This document shows, piece after piece, positions 1-5,712 of a stretch of 8,013 nucleotides of DNA. The notes beneath the pieces were generated by a model that worked only from the letters and a program-made list of their open reading frames with translations, did no database searches and was not told the DNA's origin. Source of the DNA: DATJFH01 sp035495815 (GTDB taxonomy: Bacteria; Acidobacteriota; Terriglobia; Bryobacterales; Bryobacteraceae); the NCBI GenBank assembly GCA_035495815.1, contig DATJFH010000096.1, forward strand, positions 1 to 8,013, in the 5' to 3' direction. Position numbers and translations under genes: made by a program. Position 1 is the first letter of the stretch; every line of letters begins with the position of its first letter.

Positions 1-392
1 TAGGGAATGTGCTTCGCAGCTTCCCGCGCCATGGTCTGCAGGGTGCGGTCGAAATGCTCGTCGGTGAGATGATCGATGTCCGGCACGTGCTCCTGGTAGG
101 CGGCATTATTGACCAGGATGTCGAGACGCCCGAATTCATCGAGGAGGTCCTTGAAAAGAAGCTCCAGCTCCCTGCGGTCCGCTACACTCGTGCGAAAATA
201 ACGCGCCGACTGTCCGGTCTGTCGAGTTGCCGATAATGTGGCCTCTGCCAGTTCCGGTTCGCAGACATCGCAAAACGCCACATCTGCGCCGCACCGGGCA
301 AACTCCACCGCAATCGCCTGGCCGATGCCACGCGCCCCGCCGGTGACCAGCGCAACTTTCCCGCTGAGAGATGGATTCGAGATGATTGCAAT
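1..392 (-). CDS. Short-chain dehydrogenase/reductase (SDR), partial, no normal start codon
   Basis: This is the N-terminal part of a classical SDR, an NAD(P)-dependent oxidoreductase with a Rossmann fold. The reading frame is open for 130 codons and leaves the window at base 1. It shows the cofactor motif TGGARGIG (residues 17-24 counted from 392), an acidic residue after strand 2 (CDV, residue 42), which suggests NAD preference, and the NNAAYQ motif (95-100). NNAAYQ together with the following EHxxDIxxLT recalls the general-stress/glucose-dehydrogenase-like SDR branch. The catalytic Ser-Tyr-Lys lie outside the window. Two oddities stand out. No ATG, GTG or TTG exists in frame between the upstream TGA and the fold; only ATT at 392-390 is available, about 10 bases after a GGAAGGA. 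Also, after DRTLQT the usual Asn-containing stretch of about seven residues is absent. The family call is sure, but whether the gene is functional is not. It is divergent from the sulfatase. Confidence 0.8.
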   Translation of the reverse strand, partial: MAIISNPSLSGKVALVTGGARGIGQAIAVEFARCGADVAFCDVCEPELAEATLSATRQTGQSARYFRTSVADRRELELLFKDLLDEFGRLDILVNNAAYQEHVPDIDHLTDEHFDRTLQTMAREAAKHIP

Positions 393-458
393 CTTACGGG
401 AATCCTTCCGGCAGGGTCAAGCGCCGCTTCCCGCCTGCGTTACAATAACCGTCTATTC
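393..458. promoter_or_regulatory. Divergent intergenic region between SDR and sulfatase
   Basis: These 66 bases separate two divergent genes. Toward the sulfatase there is a TACAAT (441-446), a good -10 match 12 bases before the ATG at 459, but I see no clear -35. Toward the SDR, TTGACC (minus strand, 420-415) is followed after 18 bases by TAAGAT, which would put transcription start inside or just before the SDR frame. A GGAAGGA on the minus strand (410-404) could instead be the SDR ribosome binding site. These two readings conflict, because GGAAGGA would lie within the promoter spacer. The box assignments are by eye. Confidence 0.35.
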
Positions 459-505
459 ATGACTCGGCAAACCCGGCGTGACTTCCTGAAATCCGCCCCC
501 CATTG
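459..505 (+). other. Out-of-frame Tat signal peptide start of the sulfatase
   Basis: An ATG at 459 opens a frame reading MTRQTRRDFLKSAP, a textbook twin-arginine export signal (RRDFLK). It then runs into a six-C run (496-501) and leaves the sulfatase frame. Adding one C there would join it to the sulfatase as MTRQTRRDFLKSAPPLAAMP followed by RAWSQ, giving an n-region, a short hydrophobic stretch and a possible cleavage site. Sulfatases of this type are normally exported, so this is very probably the true start of the gene at 503-1945, displaced by a one-base change. The lesion may be a sequencing error, a real mutation or a slippage site. Confidence 0.75.
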
Positions 506-1945
506 GCAGCCATGCCGCGCGCCTGGTCTCAAACGGCGCCTCGCCAGCCCAATATCCTTTTCGCTCTCGCCGACGACTGGATGTGGCCGCTAGCCTCCAT
601 CGCCGGCGACTCCGTCGTCAAAACGCCCACGTTCGACAAGCTGGCCGGCCGCGGCGTGATGTTCACCAACGCCTTCGTGGCCGCGCCCTCGTGCTCGCCC
701 TCCCGCGCCGCGATGCTCACCGGCCAATGGCACTGGCGACTCGAGGAAGGCGCCAACCTGCTCTCCGCCCTCCCCGCCAAATTCCCCGTTTATCCCGATC
801 TGCTGGAGAAATCCGGCTACCACATCGGATTCACCCGCAAAGGCTGGGGACCCGGTAGTGAAGCCGCCAGCCAGCGGTCCCGCAACCCCGCCGGACCGCG
901 CTTCAAGGATTTCGCCGCCTTCCTCGAAGCGCGGCCGAAAGGCAAGCCCTTCTGCTTCTGGTTCGGCAGCACCGACCCGCATCGCCAGTACAAATGGGAG
1001 ACCGGCGTCCGCAGCGGCATGAAGCTGGCTGATGTCAAGGTCCCGCCATACCTGCCCGACAGCGAGATCGTGCGCAAGGACATTTGCGATTACTATTTCG
1101 CCGTCCAGCGCTTCGACCGCGAAACCGGCGAGCTGCTCGAGATGCTGGACCGCATCGGCGAGCTGGAAAACACGCTGGTGGTCATGTCGGGCGATAACGG
1201 CTGGCCCTTTCCGCGCAGCAAGGCCACCCTCTACGAGCAGGGAACGCACGTGCCGCTGGCCATCGCCTGGCCCGGCAAAATCCCGCCCGCCCGCGTAGTC
1301 GAGGACTTCGTCAGCCTCAGCGACCTGGCGCCCACGTTCCTCGAAGCCGCCGGTCTGAAGCCGCCTCCGGAGATGACCGGCCGCAGCCTGATGCCCATCC
1401 TGAAATCGCGCAAATCCGGCCGCGTCGAGTCGAAGCGCGATCACGTGCTGACCGGCATGGAGCGCCACGTCCCGTGCCGTGGCGAAACGAAAGGAGGCTA
1501 CCCGATGCGGGCCATCCGTAACGGCCGGTATCACTACATCCGTAATTTCAAACCCGACCGCTGGCCCGGCGGCGATCCGAACGGACTCGAAAAGCCCGGC
1601 GCCCAACCTTTCACATATAAACAACTGGCCGCTAACACTGGCGTAGGCCTGGCCGACATCGATTCCGGGCCGGCCAAAGCGGACCTGACACTGCGTCGCG
1701 AGGAGCCGTCGGTAAAGCCTTTGTACGAGATGTCGGCGGGCAAACGCCCCGGGCAGGAACTTTACGATCTGCGAAACGACCCTTACCAGCTGCACAACGT
1801 AGCGAAGGATCCAAAGTACGCCGCAGTAGTAAAGAAGCTGGATGCCCAGCTGATGGCCGAACTCCGGGCCACAGCCGACCCCAGAGTAGGCCCGAATCCG
1901 GACATCTTCGACTCCTATCCCGTGAGAGTACAGCCGGGTTCCTGA
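503..1945 (+). CDS. Sulfatase, heparan N-sulfatase (sulfamidase)-like
   Basis: This is a type I (formylglycine-dependent) sulfatase that hydrolyses sulfate esters or sulfamates, probably on sulfated polysaccharides outside the cytoplasm. Numbering from the TTG at 503, visible motifs are metal-binding Asp-Asp in ALADDW (24-25) and the maturation motif CSPSR (64-68), whose Cys64 would be converted to formylglycine. TRKGWGP follows with Lys113, then TDPHR with His160, and SGDNGWPFP with metal-binding Asp231/Asn232, followed by Lys240. The DNGxPFP and DPHR contexts resemble sulfamidase (SGSH) more than arylsulfatase A, but substrate is inferred only. The C-terminal part has the usual MRAIRNGRYHYI and ELYDLRNDPYQLHN segments. 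At 480 residues it is a normal length. The TTG is merely the first start in this frame; the likely real start is ATG 459 across a frameshift. A companion formylglycine-generating enzyme is not in the window. Confidence 0.9.
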   Translation: MAAMPRAWSQTAPRQPNILFALADDWMWPLASIAGDSVVKTPTFDKLAGRGVMFTNAFVAAPSCSPSRAAMLTGQWHWRLEEGANLLSALPAKFPVYPDLLEKSGYHIGFTRKGWGPGSEAASQRSRNPAGPRFKDFAAFLEARPKGKPFCFWFGSTDPHRQYKWETGVRSGMKLADVKVPPYLPDSEIVRKDICDYYFAVQRFDRETGELLEMLDRIGELENTLVVMSGDNGWPFPRSKATLYEQGTHVPLAIAWPGKIPPARVVEDFVSLSDLAPTFLEAAGLKPPPEMTGRSLMPILKSRKSGRVESKRDHVLTGMERHVPCRGETKGGYPMRAIRNGRYHYIRNFKPDRWPGGDPNGLEKPGAQPFTYKQLAANTGVGLADIDSGPAKADLTLRREEPSVKPLYEMSAGKRPGQELYDLRNDPYQLHNVAKDPKYAAVVKKLDAQLMAELRATADPRVGPNPDIFDSYPVRVQPGS

Positions 1946-2004
1946 CTCGCATCTGGCGTAGCGCAGGCAGCACACTGAGCAGGATTAGCGCATTACACTG
2001 AAGC

Positions 2005-2010
2005 TATAAA
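2005..2010 (+). promoter_or_regulatory. Possible -10 box for mutM
   Basis: TATAAA ends five bases before the mutM ATG in a gap of 70 bases after the sulfatase stop. If used as a -10 box, transcription would begin at or next to the ATG, giving a leaderless message, which fits the absence of any Shine-Dalgarno sequence. No clear -35 is visible at the right spacing. The rest of the gap (1946-2004) shows nothing recognisable. Confidence 0.3.
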
Positions 2011-2015
2011 CATCC

Positions 2016-2801
2016 ATGCCCGAGCTGCCGGAAGTCGAGACGATCGTCCGCGGCCTGGCGCCGCGCCTGGCGGGGCGGCGCATCCTGGCCGCCGAATTCC
2101 GCTGCGCCCGCGTGCTGCGCGGCGACCCGGCTCGCATCGTCGGCAAGACCATCCGGGGCGTGCGCCGTCACGGCAAGTACATCGTGATGGACTTCTCTGA
2201 CGCCAGCGCAAGCCTGGGCATTCATCTGGGCATGACCGGCAAGCTGCTCATGGACGCCGAACTGGGCGTCCACAGCCATGCCATTCTGACGCTCGACCGG
2301 GGCGTACTGGTCTATGACGATATCCGCCAGTTCGGCCGCATCGAGCTGAGCGAGACCTTCGCGGCGCGCCTCGAGCGTCTGGGGCCGGATCCCCTGTCGC
2401 TCGATACGCCGGCGTTCGCCTCCGCGCTGAGGGACCGGAGCGCCATGGTGAAGCCGCTGCTGCTCAACCAGACCTTCCTGCGCGGAATGGGCAACATTTA
2501 TACTGACGAAGCATTGCACCGCGCCGGAATCCACCCTCGCGCCCTGGGGCGCCGGCTCACCCGCGTCCGGGCGGAGCGGCTGCATGAGGCCATCCGCGAG
2601 GTTCTGCTCGAGTCCATCGATACCGGCGGGTCGTCCGTTTCCGATTACGTGGATTCGGAAGGCCGCCGCGGCAGCTTTCAATTGCGGCATCGTGTTTACG
2701 GCAAGGAAGGCCAGCCGTGCCCGGCCTGTGGAACGCCGATCCGCCGCATCCTGGTCGCTCAGCGCGGAACCCACTTCTGTCCGAAGTGCCAGAAGAGATG
2801 A
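2016..2801 (+). CDS. mutM: DNA-formamidopyrimidine glycosylase (MutM/Fpg)
   Basis: This base-excision repair enzyme removes 8-oxoguanine and formamidopyrimidines and nicks the abasic site by beta,delta-elimination. The N-terminus PELPEVET gives the catalytic Pro2 (Schiff base, after Met removal) and Glu3. Lys54 in HGKYIV matches the conserved lysine near the phosphate, and HLGMTGKL carries the intercalating Met73. DDIRQFG supplies the Arg-Phe void-filling loop, and LLLNQTFLRGMGNIYTDEAL is the helix-two-turn-helix region. The C-terminal zinc finger has Cys235, Cys238, Cys255 and Cys258 with Arg250 in QRGTHFC. Length 261 is close to the usual ~270 and nothing essential is missing. The 8-oxoG pattern QRGTHFCPxCQ separates it from endonuclease VIII. 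There is no Shine-Dalgarno; the start is fixed by the need for Pro2. It stands alone, convergent with the decayed gene that ends ten bases downstream. Confidence 0.97.
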   Translation: MPELPEVETIVRGLAPRLAGRRILAAEFRCARVLRGDPARIVGKTIRGVRRHGKYIVMDFSDASASLGIHLGMTGKLLMDAELGVHSHAILTLDRGVLVYDDIRQFGRIELSETFAARLERLGPDPLSLDTPAFASALRDRSAMVKPLLLNQTFLRGMGNIYTDEALHRAGIHPRALGRRLTRVRAERLHEAIREVLLESIDTGGSSVSDYVDSEGRRGSFQLRHRVYGKEGQPCPACGTPIRRILVAQRGTHFCPKCQKR

Positions 2802-2810
2802 ATGCCGTCT

Positions 2811-3661
2811 TCAGACTTCGACCCGCCCGGCCGTCCAGCCGAGAATCCGGCGGCCCGGGCTCTCGCCGTTTTGACGAATGAGCCTCCGGTGGCCACCCAC
2901 TCCAGGCCCTCCATCGCCGGCCGCAGCCTCTCACGGGTGACCGCGCGCGGCTTCCCGAGATGCTCCCGCGCCCAAGCCAGGAACCCGGCGACCTCCTGAT
3001 CCGAGGAAGAAGATCAGCTGTCTCCAGGCGTACGCGCAGTTCTTGATGTTGTGGAGGTGTGCGCGGCGCGAGCTTCGATCGCACTTTGCCGGCGGCAGAT
3101 CCAGCGAAAACACCGGCGCGCGATCAGCGGAAGCCGGCCGTCGAGGCGTCGCCGCAGGCCCGCCTCGGCGAACAGTGCGGCTAAATTGTGCGTGGTCAGG
3201 ATCTGCGATTGCTCGATGACCTGCCCGTTCCGCGCCACCGACCAGCCTTCCTTATGGGCCGGCCCGGCCAACTCCTGGCACAGCGCCGTGAGTTCCCGAA
3301 GGTCCGCCGGCCGGGTTCGCTCAGGTAGTAGAGATTCAGCGCAGCCCGCCCGCCGCCGTCCGTTCCGCGGCCCAGCGCTGCCAGCTGTGCGACCTCATGC
3401 GGTTGAAGCGGGTCGCGAATCCCCCCTGCGAAACCTGCACGGTCACCCAGACATGATTCCCGGAACCGGTGTCCTCGATCCGATGGAAATCGAGCCGTAC
3501 AGCATCCCCTGCAGGATCCCTTCCCACTGCTCGAGCCTGGCCACTGCGCGCCGCCGGACGTCCGGGTCCGCATGGCTCAAAACACCAGACATGGCGCGCC
3601 TCAGTTGCGCGATGACATACGCGGGATTGGCGCTGTGCTCTCGGTCGCCGGCTTCAGCCAT
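2811..3661 (-). pseudogene. Decayed gene of unknown function, at least six frame changes
   Basis: One protein can be read on the minus strand only by switching frames. It starts MAEAGDREHSAN (3661) and continues ADPDVRRRAVARLEQWEGIL and GSRTPV. It then shifts near 3457 to HVWVTVQVSQGGFAT, near 3415 to DPLQPHEVAQLAALG and LNLYYLSEPG, and near 3305 to LRELTALCQELAGPAHKEGW and QILTTHNLAALF. Further shifts fall near 3075 (HNIKNCAYAWRQLIFFL), near 3000 (DQEVAGFLAWAREHL) and at the AAAA run 2869-2872 (NGESPGRRILGWTAG), ending TGA at 2811-2813. The pieces are collinear and each is protein-like, so this is one gene, not several. From memory, parts resemble a large uncharacterised acidobacterial family whose members are longer, so a central piece may be lost at the 3305 join. 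No function can be given. It lies just downstream of the tRNA-like gene. Confidence 0.75.
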
Positions 3662-3680
3662 GGCTTTTGATCGCGTGGGA

Positions 3681-3740
3681 CTTGGAGGCCTGCGCCCTGC
3701 CGGTAGGCAGCCGGCCGCTCTGCCCCTGAGCTACTCCAAG
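3681..3740 (-). tRNA. tRNA-Gly(GCC)-like gene lacking the T-arm (probable pseudo-tRNA)
   Basis: On the minus strand CTTGGAG pairs perfectly with CTCCAAG as a seven-base acceptor stem (two further pairs extend it outward). Between them come TA (8-9), a D-arm GCTC/GAGC with loop AGGGGCA, an anticodon arm GCCGG/CCGGC with seven-base loop CTGCCTA, and a variable region AGGGC. U33 is present and the anticodon would be GCC (glycine). Base 73 is T, as in bacterial tRNA-Gly. After GCAGG, which looks like the 5' half of a T-stem, only one C separates it from the acceptor strand: the T-loop and 3' T-stem, about 11 bases, are absent. T at position 37 is also unusual. CCA is not encoded (TCCC follows). 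A TATTCT lies 14 bases upstream. A normal bacterial tRNA needs the T-arm, so this copy is probably inactive or misassembled. Confidence 0.6.
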
Positions 3741-3811
3741 TCAGATGCCTACTCAGAATATCGCAGCGGGCGGCGCCTTGCCCAATCGCGCTAAAATTGA
3801 GTTTCAGCCCA
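3741..3811. promoter_or_regulatory. Divergent region between tRNA-like gene and hslV
   Basis: This 71-base spacer would carry promoters both ways. Toward hslV there is TAAAAT (3792-3797) ending 14 bases before the ATG at 3812, with no good -35 at 17 bases. Toward the tRNA-like gene the minus strand shows TTGGGC, a 19-base spacer, and TATTCT ending 14 bases before the acceptor stem. The hslV ATG has no Shine-Dalgarno. No heat-shock type operator (such as CIRCE) is visible. Assignments are by eye. Confidence 0.35.
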
Positions 3812-4351
3812 ATGAGAGAGAAAATTCGCTCGACAACGGTGGTATGCGTCCGCCGTGACGGCAAAGTCGTGATGGCCGGCGACGGCCAGGTAACGCTGGG
3901 CCACGAAGTTCTGAAAGCGTCAGCCCGCAAATTGCGCCGCCTTTACAACGACAAGATCCTGGCAGGCTTCGCCGGTTCCACAGCCGATGCTTTTTCCCTG
4001 TTCTCCCGCTTCGAATCCAAACTCGAGCAGTTCAACGGACAGCTGCCCCGCTCCGTGGTGGAGCTCGCCAAGGACTGGCGCACCGATAAGGTTTTGCGTC
4101 ATCTCGAAGCCCTGCTCCTGGTCGCCGATCTCAAAAGCACCTATATCGTCAGCGGCAACGGCGATGTCATCGAGCCGGACGAAGACGTGGCCGCCATCGG
4201 CTCCGGAGGTCCGTTCGCCACCGCCGCCGCCACGGCGCTGCTCCATCACACCAAGCTGTCGGCCAAGAACGTTGTTCAGGAAGCGATGCGCATCGCCGGC
4301 AACATCTGCATTTACACGAATCAGAACATCAGTTACGAGGAGCTCGGATAG
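3812..4351 (+). CDS. hslV: ATP-dependent protease subunit HslV (ClpQ)
   Basis: HslV is the threonine peptidase ring of the HslVU protease, a cytoplasmic proteasome-like complex. The protein starts MREKIRSTTVVCVRRDGKVV; by alignment in mind with E. coli TTIVSVRR, Thr8 is the N-terminal nucleophile exposed after loss of a seven-residue propeptide. Further family signatures are MAGDGQVTLG, the Lys-rich ARKLRRLYN, GFAGSTADAFSLF, and IGSGGPFA near the active site. Length 179 is typical (~175-180). I chose ATG 3812 over the in-frame TTG 3797 because it gives the usual MRxKIRSTT start. The stop TAG is two bases before the hslU ATG, and the hslU ribosome binding site (GAGGAG, 4337-4342) lies inside this gene, so the two are one operon. 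Nothing is missing. Confidence 0.97.
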   Translation: MREKIRSTTVVCVRRDGKVVMAGDGQVTLGHEVLKASARKLRRLYNDKILAGFAGSTADAFSLFSRFESKLEQFNGQLPRSVVELAKDWRTDKVLRHLEALLLVADLKSTYIVSGNGDVIEPDEDVAAIGSGGPFATAAATALLHHTKLSAKNVVQEAMRIAGNICIYTNQNISYEELG

Positions 4352-4353
4352 CC

Positions 4354-5712
4354 ATGGTTATCTACCTGCCCAGTCAGTCGGTGGACGAAGAGCCCGCCCT
4401 CGATGAGCTTACTCCGCGCGAAATCGTGCGCGAGCTCGACCGTCACGTAATCGGCCAGACGGAGGCCAAGCGCGCCGTCGCCATCGCGCTGCGAAACCGG
4501 ATCCGCCGCCAGAAGCTCGAACCGGAAATGGCCGAGGAGGTCATGCCGAAGAACATTCTCATGATCGGCCCCACCGGCGTCGGCAAGACCGAGCTGGCGC
4601 GGCGCCTGGCGAAGCTTTCCAATTCGCCGTTCATGAAGGTGGAGGCCAGCAAATTCACCGAAGTCGGCTACGTAGGCCGTGATGTGGAGTCGATGATTCG
4701 CGACCTGGTGGATATCTCCATCGACATGGTGCGCGAAGAGCGCCTCGACGAAGTGGCCGAGCGCGCCGAGGCCAACGCCGAAGAGCGGCTGCTCGACCTG
4801 TTGATGCCGCCGGCGCCTGAAAATAGCGACAGCAACGACCGCTCGCGGGAAAAGCTGCGCGAGCGCCTCAAGGCGGGCAAGCTCGACGAGCGCCTGGTGG
4901 AGCTGGACGTGAAGGAGCGTGGACCCACCTTCGAAATCTCCACCAGCTCCGGCGTCGAGGAGATGGACGTCAATCTCAAGGATCTGCTCCCCAACCTCTT
5001 CGGCCAACGTTCGCGGAAACGCAAGATGCGCGTGGCCGAGGCCCTGGATTACCTGGTGCAGGAAGAGGAGCAGAAGCTCATCGACATGGACCAGGTGGTG
5101 CGCGTGGCGCTCGAGCGCGTCGAGAACAGCGGCATCATTTTTTTGGACGAGATCGATAAGATCGCCGGACGCGAGGGCGGACACGGCCCCGACGTGAGCC
5201 GCGAGGGAGTGCAGCGCGACATTCTCCCGATCGTCGAAGGAACCACGGTCAACACGCGCCACGGCTTCGTCCGCACGGATCACATTCTGTTCATCGCCGC
5301 CGGGGCGTTTCACGTGTCCAAGCCCAGCGACATGATTCCCGAGCTCCAGGGCCGCTTCCCCATTCGTGTGGAGCTGAAAAGCCTTTCGGTGGACGACTTC
5401 ATCCGCATCCTCAAAGAGCCGAAGAACGCGCTGATCAAGCAGTATACGGCCCTGCTCGAGACCGAGGGGATCAAGCTGATCTTCTCCGACGACGCGCTCG
5501 AAGAGGTGGCCAAATTCGCGGCGCAGGTCAACGAGACATCGGAGAACATAGGCGCGCGGCGGCTGCACACGATCATGGAGAAGCTGCTCGAGCAGATTTC
5601 CTTCGAAGGCCCGGATCTGAAGAAGAAATCGGTCAAGGTGGACCGGGTTTACGTGCGCGCGCAGCTTGCCGATATCGTCAAGGATCAGGACCTGAGCCGC
5701 TACATCCTGTGA
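4354..5712 (+). CDS. hslU: ATP-dependent protease ATPase subunit HslU (ClpY)
   Basis: HslU is the AAA+ unfoldase ring that recognises, unfolds and threads substrates into HslV. Motifs in order: the N-terminal TPREIVRELDRHVIGQ, Walker A GPTGVGKT (72-79), and the pore loop GYVG (105-108) that grips substrate. The charged, helical I-domain runs roughly from 115 to 245. Walker B is GIIFLDEIDKI (from 260), and LQGRFPIRVEL carries the probable arginine finger (Arg334). Sensor-2 is GARRLH (400-405), and the protein ends LSRYIL, the hydrophobic tail that inserts between HslV subunits to activate them. Length 452 matches the family (~440-465), with all key residues present. Start ATG 4354 follows GAGGAG by 11 bases. 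The stop overlaps the next gene by four bases. A seven-T run (5138-5144) falls in Walker B but the frame is intact. Confidence 0.97.
   Translation: MVIYLPSQSVDEEPALDELTPREIVRELDRHVIGQTEAKRAVAIALRNRIRRQKLEPEMAEEVMPKNILMIGPTGVGKTELARRLAKLSNSPFMKVEASKFTEVGYVGRDVESMIRDLVDISIDMVREERLDEVAERAEANAEERLLDLLMPPAPENSDSNDRSREKLRERLKAGKLDERLVELDVKERGPTFEISTSSGVEEMDVNLKDLLPNLFGQRSRKRKMRVAEALDYLVQEEEQKLIDMDQVVRVALERVENSGIIFLDEIDKIAGREGGHGPDVSREGVQRDILPIVEGTTVNTRHGFVRTDHILFIAAGAFHVSKPSDMIPELQGRFPIRVELKSLSVDDFIRILKEPKNALIKQYTALLETEGIKLIFSDDALEEVAKFAAQVNETSENIGARRLHTIMEKLLEQISFEGPDLKKKSVKVDRVYVRAQLADIVKDQDLSRYIL

Noticed and set aside
590..1975. 461-codon open frame on the minus strand
   Set aside because: It lies exactly opposite the sulfatase, has no recognisable motif, and is the usual antisense shadow of a GC-rich gene.
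2004..2774. 256-codon open frame opposite mutM
   Set aside because: It is a codon-bias shadow of mutM, which is certain from its motifs.
3051..3794. 247-codon plus-strand open frame between mutM and hslV
   Set aside because: It is Arg/Ser-rich with no protein-like pattern and crosses both the tRNA-like gene and the decayed minus-strand gene, whose pieces make far better sense.
5138..5144. T7 run inside the HslU Walker B codons as a programmed frameshift site
   Set aside because: The main frame is intact and conserved across it; the shifted frames give no plausible product.
4333..5568. 411-codon open frame opposite hslU, rich in His, Leu and Val
   Set aside because: It is the antisense of a charged, GC-rich gene; composition is low-complexity and no domain is seen.
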